Origin: Antilocapra americana
Lineage: Eukaryota; Chordata; Mammalia; Artiodactyla; Antilocapridae
DNA length: 64,000 nucleotides
Assembly (NCBI GenBank): GCA_007570785.1
Contig: ML660203.1
Span: 5,017,276 to 5,081,275, forward strand
Direction of reading: 5' to 3'
Shown here: positions 34,225-44,425 of the stretch, in pieces
Position numbering within the stretch: the stretch's first letter is position 1
Layout of the letters: each line of letters opens with the position of its first letter
Notes under the pieces: model-generated
Told to the model about the DNA's origin: nothing
Seen by the model: only the letters and a program-made list of their open reading frames with translations
The model's database searches: none
Made by a program: the position numbers and the translations under genes

Positions 34225-34715
34225 TTCTTTTTTTTTTTTCTTCCCTTTTATTGTTTTTGCCATACAATGCCATGATATCACCATGGGTTTACATATGCTC
34301 CCCCTCCCGAACCCCCCCCCCTCCCCCCTCCCTCCTCCCTCCCTCCTCCCTCCCCCCGGGAAATCTCGATGCACCAGCCCTGAGCATCAATCCTGGGCTG
34401 GCGATTGATTAGACATATGATAATTAACATGTTTCAATACCATTTTCCCATATCATCCCACCCTTACCCTCATCCACAGAGTTCACAAGTCTATTCTATA
34501 CATCTGCGTTCCTTTTGCTGTCTCGCATGCTGGGTTCTCGTTACTGTCTTTCTAAATTCCATATATATGTGTTAATATACTGTATTGTTGTTTTGGCTTT
34601 TGGCTTACTTCACTCTGGATAATGGGCTCCAGTTTCGTCCATCTGAGTAGAACTGCTTCAAATGAATTTTTTTTTAATGCTGAGTAATATTCCATTGTGT
34701 ATATGTACCACAGCT
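34225..34715 (-). mobile_element. Ruminant L1 3' UTR, antisense, with C/T-rich tract
   Basis: Starts with a poly-T tail, then ttgccatacaatgccatgat, a C/T tract at 34,300-34,360, gattgattagacatatgata, cccatatcatcccaccctta, tacatctgcgttccttttgc, and gctgagtaatattccattgt. A second, shorter copy is at 48.3 kb. It is relatively young. Confidence 0.92.
34300..34360 (-). repeat. C/T-rich tract; G-quadruplex-prone on the minus strand
   Basis: About 60 bp of nearly pure pyrimidine with many CCC or longer runs (up to ten C). The complementary strand therefore holds far more than four G-runs with 1-3 nt spacers. It belongs to the L1 3' UTR polypurine tract. Confidence 0.9.
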
Positions 34716-34810
34716 TATACTTTTCAAATATAATACTATACTATAAGATTGAAAATGCTTTCTTTATTATATATTTTTTTGCTTGTGTGAAAGGTATTAT
34801 AAACCTATTA

Positions 34811-35365
34811 CACAGATGGTGACTGCATCCACGAAATTAAAAGATACTTGCTCCTTGGAAGAAAAGTTGTGACAAACCTAGACAGAGTATTGAAGAGCAG
34901 AGACATTACTTTGCCAACAAAGGTCTGTCTAGTCAAAGATACAGTTTTTGCAATAGTCATGTACAGATGTGACAGTTGGACCATAAAGAAGGTTGAGCAC
35001 AAAAGAATTGATGCTTTCAAATTGTGGTGTGGAGAAGACTCTTGAGAGTCCCGTGGACTGCAAGGAGATCAAACCAATCAATCTAAAGGAAATCAATCCT
35101 GAATATTCATTGGAAAGACTATTACTGAAGCTGAAGCTCCAATACTTAGGTCACCTGATATGAAGAGCTGACTCATGAGAAAAGGCCCTGATGCTGGGAG
35201 AAATTGAGGGCAGGAGGAGAAGGGGGTCACAGAGGGTGAGATGGTTGGATGACATCATTGACTCAATGGATATGAGTTTGAGCAAATCCTGGAAGATGGT
35301 GAAGGACAGGGAAGAGTGGTATGGGGTCACAAAGAGTTGGACACCATTTAGCAACTGAACAATAA
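34811..35365 (+). mobile_element. BovB LINE 3' end with ORF2 C-terminal relic
   Basis: Runs from cagatggtgactgcatccac to agttggacaccatttagcaa. Readable ORF2 C-terminal code includes LGRKVVTNLDRVLKSRDIT and KVEHKRIDAFKLWCGEDS before a stop. An internal deletion removes part of the 'ggcctggcgtgctgcagtcc' segment near 35,315. Confidence 0.94.
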
Positions 35366-35919
35366 CTATATAACTGATTGTGTTAGTTGGGTACCAAGGC
35401 TAACTTTGTTGGACTTATGAACAAACTGATTTCACAAACTCACTCTCAGAATGGAACTCATCCATATGTAGTGGATTAACTGTATATTCTGTGTATTGCC
35501 CATTTTTGCATGCCTTTTGTCTTTGTTCTCTATTTCTTGATGAAGTGTGGGAGCTTCTTATATAGTCTACATAGTAGTTCTTTTTCAGTTTTAAAACTCG
35601 CAAGTAAGTTTCAAGTAATCTGTCCCAATCTGTGAACTATTAACCATGTCGGTCATGCTTTATATTCAAGAATTCTTAATTTTGATAGCATATCATTTGA
35701 GCTTTTTGAGACTTGATTAAGAAATTTGTCAACACATCTATGTCACAATAATAGCATTTTCTTTGATTAGCATTAGAATTTGGTTTTTTACCTTGTTCCC
35801 TTTAACTTATCTGGGGACATTTTTATTTATGGTGAAGGCATATCCACCCTAATCCATACAGTAAGTTGGGTTTTCCAGAACCATCAGTAAAAGCTGATGG
35901 ATAAAACTTTATCCACTTG

Positions 35920-36010
35920 AGAGTCCCCTGGTTAGGATTCTTGGCTTTCTCTGCATGTCCATAGTTAAATCCCTGGTTGGAGAACTGAGAGGCTTCCCTT
36001 CTATTCCAAC
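35920..36010 (+). mobile_element. CHR-type SINE fragment in L1
   Basis: Reads gagagtcccctggttaggat, tcttggctttctctgcatgt, gttaaatccctggttggaga, actgagaggcttccc, a shortened tRNA-like SINE head. It sits directly beside antisense L1 sequence, and part of this junction is copied at 36,711-36,828. Confidence 0.55.
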
Positions 36011-36335
36011 AATGTATATATATATCCATTTGGGGGGCCTCCACTATATTGTTTTTATTTCTGTGGCTTAGTAATATATCTCAATATTTGGTACAGTTTA
36101 TCTCTCCTATTTGCTTTTCTTCTCCAAAACTCACTTAGCTGTAGGACTTTTATATTTCCAGTCTTACTACAAAACCCCAAAGGTTTTACTCACTTTGTCT
36201 AATGATGAAGAGGAGTAGTAAAGTCATGATGACCTTAAGCAGTAAAGATTCATCTAGAATAGTCTTTCCACATTAAATTTTTATAATGCTAAATTATTTC
36301 TAATAAGTTCTATTCAATGTGAACAGAGGGTGAGG

Positions 36336-36553
36336 GGGCTTCCCAGGTGGGACTAATGGTAAAGAATCCGCCTGCCATTGCAGAAGACATAAGAGACACA
36401 GGTTCAGTCCCTGGGTCAGGAAGATCCCCTGGAGGAGGGCATGGTAACCCACTCCAGTTTTCTTGCCTGGAGAATCCCATAGACAGAGGAGCCTGGTGGG
36501 CTGCAGTCCACAGGGTCGCAAAGAGTCAGACACAACTGAAGCATCTTAGCGCG

Positions 36554-36588
<35 letters not shown>
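36336..36588 (+). mobile_element. Bov-tA SINE with (CA)n tail
   Basis: Full-length sense copy from gggggcttcccaggtggg to cacaactgaagcatcttagc, followed by gcgcacgcac and about 15 CA units (36,557-36,586). It carries the gacataagagac subfamily block. The microsatellite has grown from the SINE tail. Confidence 0.94.
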
Positions 36589-36663
36589 TTATCCACTGAG
36601 CAATAATGGCTAAAGTCTTTAAAACGAACTAGACCCTTACAAAACCTTCTCATGCAATCTCAG

Positions 36664-36858
36664 TGAGCCTGGTGGGCTGCTTTCCATCAGGTCGAAAAGA
36701 ATCAGACATGGTTCAATTCCTGGTTGGAGAACTGAGAGACTTCCCTTCTGTCCCAACAATGTATGTATTCATTTTGAATACACTCCACTCCACGGCCTCC
36801 ACTATATTGTTTTTATTTCTGTGGCTTTTCAGACATGACTGAAGCGACTTAGCAGTCA
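36664..36858 (+). mobile_element. Bov-tA 3' fragment split by a 118-bp insert
   Basis: Left piece gagcctggtgggctgctttc to aatcagacatg (36,664-36,710); right piece resumes actgaagcgacttagcagtc after 36,837. The insert 36,711-36,828 is flanked by a 9-bp duplication tcagacatg (36,702-36,710 and 36,829-36,837). Confidence 0.85.
36711..36828 (+). repeat. Local duplicate of 35,964-36,069 inserted in a SINE
   Basis: The two copies share the same SINE/L1 junction. The first 54 bp (gttcaattcctggttggaga ... acaatgtat) differ at five positions, and the last 34 bp (ggcctccactatattgtttt ... tggctt) are identical. The middle differs by an indel. Same orientation, about 740 bp apart. Confidence 0.88.
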
Positions 36859-37209
36859 TGTGCAATTGTGTGCATTTTTTAAATCTCTAGATCCTTAAAA
36901 ATATCTAGCTGAAATTTTTATTAAGACTGCATTGGATTCGCAGTTCAATTTAAAGATAATATATATCTTTTCAATATTAAGACCTTTCTCTCATAATTAT
37001 AGAATATCCCTCAAATCATCTTTTATATCCTTTAATAGACTTTGACATTTTTTCCAAAGGTTCTGTACAATTTTTGTTCTGCTAACTCCTAGACATTTAA
37101 GAATTCTCATGGCTACTTGGAATAGAATCTTCTTCCTTTTCTTTTTCTTTTCATCTAGTTGATTTTTGCTGGTATAGAGAAAAGCTATTGTTTTTGTGGG
37201 TTGGTTCTG

Positions 37210-37310
37210 TTTTCTTATAATCCTTATGAGAGTGATACTCTCATCCCCTTTTGTAGGTGAAGTTAGGTAACTGAGCCACAATCATTCAGCTAAGGAGGGG
37301 TCAAGCTAAT
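37210..37310 (+). mobile_element. MIR SINE fragment
   Basis: The stretch agagtgatactctcatcccc, ttttgtaggtgaagttaggt, aactgagccacaatcattca, gctaaggagg fits the MIR core. Confidence 0.55.
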
Positions 37311-38229
37311 GTACGATGCTAAGCGATATTTCCCATCACAGGGAGTTTTGACTGTGCAGCAGGTGAAGTAGTGAAGTATGTTTGAAATTCCCTGGCACAC
37401 GAAGGAGTGCTCGACTTACAAAATGGAAATTCCCCATGCAGATGCTTTGGCTATTCCTCTACTGACGCCTGCTGACTCCCAGGAACACGGCTAATGCAAA
37501 GCATGTGGTCCACGGCCCAGTTAATAACAGTGCAAAGAGAAAAACTGCTTCCCTTCCCTATGGGCCATTCTAACACATTCCTCCACTAAGTTAAACTCAA
37601 CCCTGTCAAACAGCAAGATGCTCTGAATGGGGCTTCCCTAGACTCCCTGGCCGGGCTGGCACCTCCTGTCATTTCCCTTGTCATTTTTGCTGAAACCTTG
37701 TCCCAGCCCCCATACCAGCTCCCGCTTGGAAGTCTCCTGTCTGGAGCCAGTGAGGTTTGTCTGCTTTCTCGGGTTTGGCTAATAAATTGGGATCGTGGGG
37801 TTAGGCAACAAGGGGCCTGGCACCCAGGGAGCCCCTGACACCGATTTTATTAGATTTCTCTTTGCAGGGCCAGTGATGCCATCCCAGCAGGGAGTCCACA
37901 GTTGCTCAGTAACCAAGATTTTGTCGTCTCTGGCTTGACAAGGTCATTTTTTACTAGAGAAGGAAAAATCCCACATTAATTATACAAGCAAACTGGGGCC
38001 AAGGCTGTTAGAGCTGGCCTCCCTCTTGTGGGAGGGGGGAGATGGGGAAGAGGTTGGTTTCCTCTACAAGGCGGGAATGGAGCTGAGAGAGAAGGGGATG
38101 TATGTGCAGAGGTTGGTTGGGCTTCCCAGACCCCTCGTCTCTGACATGTGTATGAGCTGTCTCATTCAAAATGTGTGTTTATCTAAAAGAGATCACAAGG
38201 TGATTCAGCCACAGAACATGCACAATCAA
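37311..38229. other. Repeat-free, GC-richer unique block
   Basis: No transposon recognised across about 0.9 kb. Contains cctgctgactcccaggaaca, ggctaataaattgggatcg, gaccgattttattag-like sequence and gcattaatt-like cores. It may be conserved noncoding DNA. The frame starting at about 38,026 has no recognisable domain. Confidence 0.35.
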
Positions 38230-38330
38230 ACCCATACTCATTCATTCACTCAAGATATGTTCATAAAGCACCTGTTAGTTGCCAAACACACAGGTAGGCA
38301 CTCAGGTGGGAAAAAATAAAAGAAGCATAC
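38230..38330 (-). mobile_element. Possible L2 3' end, antisense
   Basis: The stretch tcattcattcactcaagat, atgttcataaagcacctgtt, aggtaggcactcagg resembles the antisense terminal L2 signature (ATTCATTCA then a 'gtgcc' block). Short. Confidence 0.5.
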
Positions 38331-39159
38331 TTGCTGCCTTCTTAGGTATTCTCTCAGTATCACACAGGGCTGGTACCCCAGGGTCCTATGCCTACCTATG
38401 CAAACCTGGAAGGTCAAGGTGAGTATACCATCACTCTTCAGCCAAAAGTTAGGAAACTCTTGCACCCTTCCTGGTAGACCCCTGTGATGGATGTGCAAAT
38501 TCTAAACCATTATGCATTATGCCTTTTTAGTTGGGGAATGCAATATGCATTGAACTAGCAGTGGTAGCTATGGACTCAAAACCTGAATTCTTCTTGAAAC
38601 CTTGGTATCAACCACTTGGTTCATAACAATTGAAGCATAAATGAAGGCTCTTGTGTCAGGGCTGGCCATGCCCTGTCCAGCAGTCACAAAGATTCAGTCA
38701 AAGTTAGGAACATTTACATTATGTTTGAGGGAGTGAATTGGGCAGGTTTCCCATATTTCTTGCCTGCATATTCCTGTTCAGTATCTTACGGCATCATCTG
38801 CCTTGGAATTGGAGCAAGTCCTTCATCCCCCATCATTGCCACTCTCTCTACTGAGCTGTCTATTTTGAAATCACTGGGAAGCCCATGGTTTCTTGTGTGA
38901 AGATGCTCCATTAGCTACAACATCTGTCATAGGGTATCTCCCATCTCAACATTTCTTCCTCTGCCTGCATCTATCTCCCACTCCTCCCTGCCCCGACCTA
39001 TAAGACCAGACCACCCACCTCCCCAGTCCCTCTACAACAGTCACCAAAACACTCTTGATTCAAAATAGCAAAATTGCTCTGGCAGAGAACACTTCTTCCC
39101 TGTGACATCTGCCAAATAACTTCCAGAACATCAATGTGACACCATGACTCTAGGACCTG
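38331..39159. other. No recognised repeat or gene
   Basis: Unique-looking sequence; nothing recognised. Confidence 0.4.
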
Positions 39160-39290
39160 GCTCTGTTTCCCAGTTCTGCAGTATTTGACCTGAGTGACTA
39201 TCAGCCAGTAACGTCATCTCTCTGTACATTTGAATCATTATCTGTAAATACAGGTAGAATTAAAAGTTCTCACAAGGAGAAGATTCATGA
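39160..39290 (-). mobile_element. MIR SINE fragment, antisense
   Basis: Contains tgcagtatttgacctgagtg, actatcagccagtaacgtca, tctctctgtacatttgaatc, attatctgtaaatacagg. Confidence 0.5.
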
Positions 39291-39754
39291 ACAGCTACTG
39301 ATGATGCATTGTCTTTGTCAGTATTGCTATGCTGGAAGCCCTCTTCCTGTCTCACTTACAGCAGATAATCTGAGCATTTGCTTTGGCAAAATGATCACGT
39401 CTATCTTGGATGAATGCAGCATCTCCCCTTTATTTCCTTCTAGATGTTAATTGAGGTACATTTGGATGAAGGTCAGGCTTGTTGGGTCCTTGGCTTCCTG
39501 GTGTCTCAAAGTAAAATCAAAAGTGTCAGCTAGGATTGAGATCTCATCTGGAGTCTGGATCAGGGAAGGATCCAATTCTAACCTCATGTAATTAATGGTA
39601 AAACTCAGTACAAGTTCTGGATACATATCAACCAATGAACCATCTGGAAAAAGCATTTAGAAACCAGGATGATCAAGAAGAAGGACACTGTGAATGTTTA
39701 GGTAAAAGAGGATCCTTGGGGAAACATTGGACACCACTAAGTTTACCAACTAAA
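39291..39754. other. No recognised repeat or gene
   Basis: Unique-looking sequence. The 69-codon antisense frame at 39,447-39,656 has no recognisable domain. Confidence 0.4.
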
Positions 39755-39915
39755 ATCTCCTTCTGCCTGATTCCTCTTCTGTAAATGGGAATAATAGTGC
39801 CTACCAGATAAGGCTATTGGAAGAAATGAATGAATTGATCTTTTTAAAGTGTTTAGGATATGGTCCAGCACAGAATAAGTTTTCTGTAGGCATTAGCTAT
39901 TTTATTATTATTATT
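39755..39915 (-). mobile_element. MIR SINE, antisense
   Basis: Contains attcctcttctgtaaatggg, aataatagtgcctaccagat, aaggctattggaagaaatga, gtgtttaggatatggtccag and a terminal ATT-repeat at about 39,903-39,913. Confidence 0.72.
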
Positions 39916-40791
39916 TATAATCAAGTTCACCTGACTTTGTCAGCTCTGATTCACATCCTGTTGTTTCTCTGCTCTTCTGTGGTCTTTCCTGGCTGAAAAG
40001 TAAGTATCTCTTCCCTGCTGACCCTGGGATCTCCTCAAGGCTGTTTTGATGGGTCTGCCTTTCTGCCCAACTTCTGTGCCTCTGATGTGGTTCTGCAGGA
40101 GAAAACCAGAGCATCCCCAGCCTGGTCATCACCTCCAAGCTGAGATCAGTGCTGGGGTTTGAGGATGAGTGACTGACTCCCTGGTCGGCACTTTTATTGT
40201 GGTTTCCTGATTGGTTCAGAATGACTGGGCCTTTGCTACCCACCCCCATTCCCAAGTGAATTCCCAGTCCTGCCAGAGGCTGAAAGGAGAGTGACTTAGT
40301 CATTAGCTCCTTTGGCAACTGTGCCTGGCAACAGTTCAAGGAAGCTTAGAAAACAGGGCAACAAGTGGCTGCAATATGTATTTTCAAAAGCTTAGCAGAC
40401 AAAAGAAGGAAATAAAAAACAGAAAAGCAGGGAGAGTAATGTCTGAACCTAGAGGTACATCTAGACACCCCTAGGCACTGCAGACAAAGCTCTGAGGTTC
40501 TCCAGGTAAGGGGCATAGGAGGCAGTACCAGCAAAGGAGCTGGGGTTGAATGACAAGGTTGCTGCCCAGGGCTCTCTCACCTTCTCTCATTTGCAAGTTA
40601 AAGACGAAGGAGAATTGCCCATGCTTCCTGGAGAATCATGATTAGGTACACCTGGCTTGGTTGGGGTCTGTGTTCAGAGCACAAGAAGGATGCCTTATGC
40701 TGTGCTGGCCTCTTGTAGAATTCTTTGATGCAGGCATGTTAAGATGCAGACTCACTGAGCTGGACCACTAGAATCCCATCTTTCCTAAGGA
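39916..40791. other. No recognised repeat or gene
   Basis: Unique-looking sequence. A 142-codon antisense frame spans 39,911-40,339 but shows no domain, signal or homology I can name, and lies next to a MIR. Probably chance. Confidence 0.4.
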
Positions 40792-40898
40792 AAATCAGTC
40801 ACCATCTGCACTGATTGTGGAGCCCCCAAAAATAAAGTCTCTCATTGTTTCCACAGTTTTCCCATCTATTTGCCATGAAGTGATGGGACCAGATCTCA
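40792..40898 (-). mobile_element. Internal BovB ORF2 fragment, antisense
   Basis: The stretch gtcaccatctgcactgattg, tggagcccccaaaaataaag, cccatctatttgccatgaag, tgatgggaccagat is the reverse complement of the BovB ORF2 segment just upstream of the usual 3' fragments. The element's own 3' end is absent here, unusual for an RTE insertion and suggesting later deletion or DNA-level copying. Confidence 0.85.
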
Positions 40899-41006
40899 TT
40901 TTATAGAAATTAATGTGCTAAAGAACAAAGAATTAAATACCATAGAAAAATGAATACTTTGAAATCTTCTCAAGAAGTTGCAATACTCCAACTCAATCCC
41001 TACGTT

Positions 41007-41147
41007 GGAAAGATTCCCTGGAGAAGGAAATGGTACTCCACTCCCGTATTCTGGGCTTCAGAATTCCACAGGCAGAGGAGCCTGGCAGGCTACTGCCCAT
41101 GGGGCCACAAAGAGTCAGCCATGATTGAGCAACTGAACACAATACAA
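41007..41147 (+). mobile_element. 5'-truncated Bov-tA SINE
   Basis: Starts at agattccctggagaagg, lacking the tRNA-like head, and ends catgattgagcaactgaaca. Confidence 0.88.
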
Positions 41148-41399
41148 TATCTTCAGCCATCTTTCCTGCTGTCATCCTAACTGGAGTATTCTATAAAATG
41201 AGTTACAAATAATGGGTAAATGTCCTGCCATTCCCATCCTCTGTGTATGATAAACACAGTTGGTCAGTTATGACAGTCTCTCTTGCTGAACTCACAGAGG
41301 TCGTCAGTCTTCTTCTTAACATAGGGTCTGGCCTTAGTACTGAGTAAAATGCTAGCCCTGTAACAAACACTGCTATAGTGATGTCTAACATACCTTAAA
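41148..41399. other. No recognised repeat or gene
   Basis: Short unique stretch before the old L1. Confidence 0.4.
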
Positions 41400-42385
41400 A
41401 GCAAGATCCATATGACTTAACTATCTACTTGAGTACACACATACCAACCACTCAACAGGAGTAAACTTCACAATGTTTGCAGTTTAGTTAAGAATCACCA
41501 AGGCATGCAAATGAAACAAGATAATGAGGGGGAAAGTCAATCAGTTGAAACTTACTGGAATTGACAGGAAGGAGGCTAGAATTAGCAGACAAGGGCATTA
41601 TAAGTTAATATAACTCTATTTCATGTCTCTAAACAATTAAATAGAGACAGGTAAGATATTGATATAAATCTAATCAGATTTTTATTTAATCTAAAATGCT
41701 TGAGAGAAAAATCTATAATGTCTTCAGATTGAACATAACTGAAAAAAATTAGTTAACTTGAAGGCCTAGAAATACAAATGAAGCCACAATATACAAATCA
41801 AAAATTCTTAAAAAATGAAAATAGCATGTGTGAGCTATATGAAGAATTCAAGTGACTTGATATACACTGAAGAGTAGTACACAAAAAAGGAGAAAGGAAG
41901 GTGGAAAAAAGTATTAGAGAAAATTATAATGCTTTACTAAAATTATAAATATACAAACTGAGACACTCTAGGCATCCTAAACATACTAAATAGAAAGAAA
42001 GCTACACCAAAGCACAATATCATCAAATTTCTCAAAACCAACAATTAAGAGAAAATTGTAAAATAACTAAAGAAAAAGATCATGTTAACCACAAAGAGGC
42101 AAAGACATAAATATTACATTAGATTTCATGTCAGAAACAAACAAAAACACAGTGGAGCAACATTTTGAAGTACTAAAAGGAAATCAAAACAAAACCAAAA
42201 AAAAAAAAAACCTGTCAGTGTAGGATTCTATACCCAACAAAATATCTTTCAAACATGAAGGCAAATTGAATTTTTTTTTGAACATACAAATATTGAAATA
42301 TTTATCACCTGAAGATGGTAGAAACAATAAAAGAAAGACTTCATACAGAAGAAATGTGACACCAGATGGAAATATGCAACTAAAT

Positions 42386-42740
42386 CAGCAGTTCTCAACT
42401 GTTTTCATTATCATCCCCATAACAAGTCTTTTTGAAGGCAAAAGGAGGAGAGTGACAGAGGATGAGATGGTTGGAGAGCATCACTGATTCAATGGACATG
42501 AACTTGGGCAAACTCTGGGAGATAGTGAAGGACAGGGAGGCCTGGTGTGCTGCAGTTTATGAGGTCTCAAAGAGTTGGGTAGGACTCAGTGACTGAACAA
42601 CAAGGAGTCTTTTTAGATTTTTTCTCTAATTGCCACGGCATAAAATATTAATGTCACAGGCACAATGTATATATATTCACTTACCACATGTTTATCTGGG
42701 CTTGCTACATTAAAAGTGATATTTTCTGTTCCCATCTCGA
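42386..42740 (+). mobile_element. hAT-type MER relic split by a mini BovB
   Basis: The left part cagcagttctcaactgtttt and the right part agattttttctctaattgcc, atgtatatatattcacttac, cacatgtttatctgggctt resemble an old nonautonomous DNA transposon. It is split by the BovB at 42,434-42,605. Family unresolved. Confidence 0.5.
42434..42605 (+). mobile_element. Very short BovB 3' insertion with TSD
   Basis: Only the last about 170 bp of BovB are present (aggaggagagtgacagagga to aggactcagtgactgaacaa). A 9-bp TSD agtcttttt lies at 42,425-42,433 and 42,606-42,614. Confidence 0.93.
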
Positions 42741-42794
42741 AGAATCAATTTCACCCATTTGGAGGTGATATCATTTTCATATATAGTATATCAC

Positions 42795-43290
42795 TTTTCT
42801 ACTGATGATGTAAAAAAATAATTATCACAAACTTAGTGGCTTAAAGCAACACAAATGTGTTAACTTAAAATTCTGTGAATCAGAGGTCTGAATGGACCTC
42901 TCTAGACCAAAATCAAGATGTCAGCAGGACTTGCTCCTTTCTGAAGTCTCAAGAGAAGAATATGCTTCCTTACTTCTTCTAGTTTTTGGAGATCACCCAC
43001 ATTTTTTGGCACATTAAAGCAATAATGCTACAATGCTCTGAGTAGCCTCTCTTGTTTATAGCACTGACCTCAGCCTCTGAATTCAGCCAGAAAAAGTGCT
43101 AAACTTACAGGAAATCATATGATTAGAATGGGTCCATCCAACTAACCAGGATAACATTATCATCCCAAAGTTTCCTTTAACTAATCACATCTGCAAAGTC
43201 CTTTCACTGTGTTAGAGAAAGATTGACAGGTTGCAAGACTTCTTTTCTTTTCTGAGGGGCAGAGATGGGCATTACTCTGCCTACCACACA
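42795..43290 (-). mobile_element. MLT1-type LTR, antisense
   Basis: Starts ttctactgatgatgtaaaaa, atcacaaacttagtggctta, aagcaacac and ends with aatcacatctgcaaagtcct and ctctgcctaccacaca. It is a near-complete decayed solo LTR without internal genes. Confidence 0.8.
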
Positions 43291-43849
43291 CAATTCAAAC
43301 AAAGAAATAAGTAGTTGGGGAAAACAAATGTGATCTTGGATAAACAAATGGATAAACTAATGTGATCTTGTTCTTATTAATTAAATCCTTAAAATACAAT
43401 TAATTATATTACAACAAAATACTAATCATGCAGTGTTTGTGTATGGTTTATAACTTATATAAAAGAAAAATACATTATAACAATAATACAAAAGCCCAGA
43501 AGGTTGAAATTTAAGTTTTTTTTAAGGTTCTTGGACATGACATGTACGTTGTGTAAGTTTGAATACTATAAACCCTAAACCAGCTTCTAAAATGCAATAA
43601 TGAAAATATATTTATAGAAAATACCTAAATGAAGCAAACCCCAGCCCTAAAGATATTCAGTTATCTTAAAAGAAACTATAAAGAAACAGAACAATGAGAT
43701 AAGACAGAAAATAAAGAACAAGATAGATTTAATGAATCATATATGACTAAATGGCTGAGTGACTGAGCAACAATGTAACTAAACACTATAAATGTACCTG
43801 GTTTAGACACTTCAATTAAAATGCTGAGCTTGTCAGGTTGGCTAAAAAG

Positions 43850-44425
43850 GTTGTTGTTATTGTTCAGTCACTAAATCATATCTGACTCTGCAACCCCACG
43901 GACTGCAGCACACCAGCCTTCCCTATCCACCATTATCTCCCAGAATTTGCCCAAGTTCATGTCCATTGAGTCAGTGATGCTATTCAACCATTTCATCCTA
44001 TGTTGTCCCCTTCTCATCCTGCCCTCAATCTTTTCCAGCAACAGGGTCTTTTCCAGTGAGTCAGCTCTTTGAGGAATGCATTATTTATAGGCCAGGTAGC
44101 ATGTTAAGTGCCAGTACAAACTAATTCAACTTTCCTAGCCTCCTTTTGAAGTTGGTGCTATTATGATTACTGTTTTCCAGATGAAAAGATTGGTGTTCCA
44201 GAGCAGTTAATACGTTTATCAGGTGGCCAAAGTATTGGAGCTTCACCTTCAGTAAGAGCCCTTCCAATGAATATTCAGGGTTGATTTCAGTTAGATTGAC
44301 AGGTTTGATCTCCTCGAAGCCCAAGGAACTCTCAAGAGTCTTCTCCAGCACCACAATTTGAAAGCATCAATTCTTCGGTGCTAAGCCTTCTTTACGGTTC
44401 AGTTTTCACATCCGTACAAGACTAA
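43850..44425 (-). mobile_element. BovB LINE 3' part, antisense, with a MIR-bearing patch inside
   Basis: The left part 43,850-44,071 runs from gttgttgttattgttcagtc to gtcagctctttg. The right part 44,218-44,425 resumes at atcaggtggccaaagtattg and runs to catccgtacaagacta. The two parts are contiguous in the BovB consensus, so 44,072-44,217 is extra. A flanking direct repeat ctaaaaag (43,842-43,849 and 44,422-44,429) suggests one insertion event for the whole. Confidence 0.88.
44072..44217 (+). mobile_element. MIR-like 146-bp segment inserted in BovB
   Basis: The stretch ttataggccaggtagcatgt, taagtgccag, gaagttggtgctattatgat, tactgttttccagatgaaaa, gattggtgttccagagcagt follows the sense MIR core. 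No TSD is seen at its edges. MIR stopped moving long before BovB colonised ruminants, so the order of nesting is inverted. Confidence 0.7.

Larger units (their letters stand above)
33480..37205 (-). mobile_element. Old antisense L1 (about 3.7 kb span) with many nested insertions
   Basis: Separate unique-looking pieces are collinear with the antisense L1 3' half. They are 33,480-33,640 (tagtatttcatagtatatgt), 34,020-34,190 (accacatccctcccaacatg), 35,400-35,910 (gcccatttttgcatgccttt, caagaattcttaattttgat), 36,030-36,330 (actatattgtttttatttct, gtggcttagtaatatatctc) and 36,865-37,205 (ctgcattggattcgcagttc, ttctgtacaatttttgttct). Younger insertions separate the pieces. Subfamily and exact joins are inference. 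Confidence 0.6.

Noticed and set aside
38346..38417. Possible exon ending tcaag|gtgagtatac
   Set aside because: The upstream acceptor is ambiguous and the interval overlaps decayed L2-like sequence nearby; too weak to list as a candidate.
39911..40339. 142-codon antisense open frame
   Set aside because: No conserved motif, no start context and no flanking splice signals that I trust.
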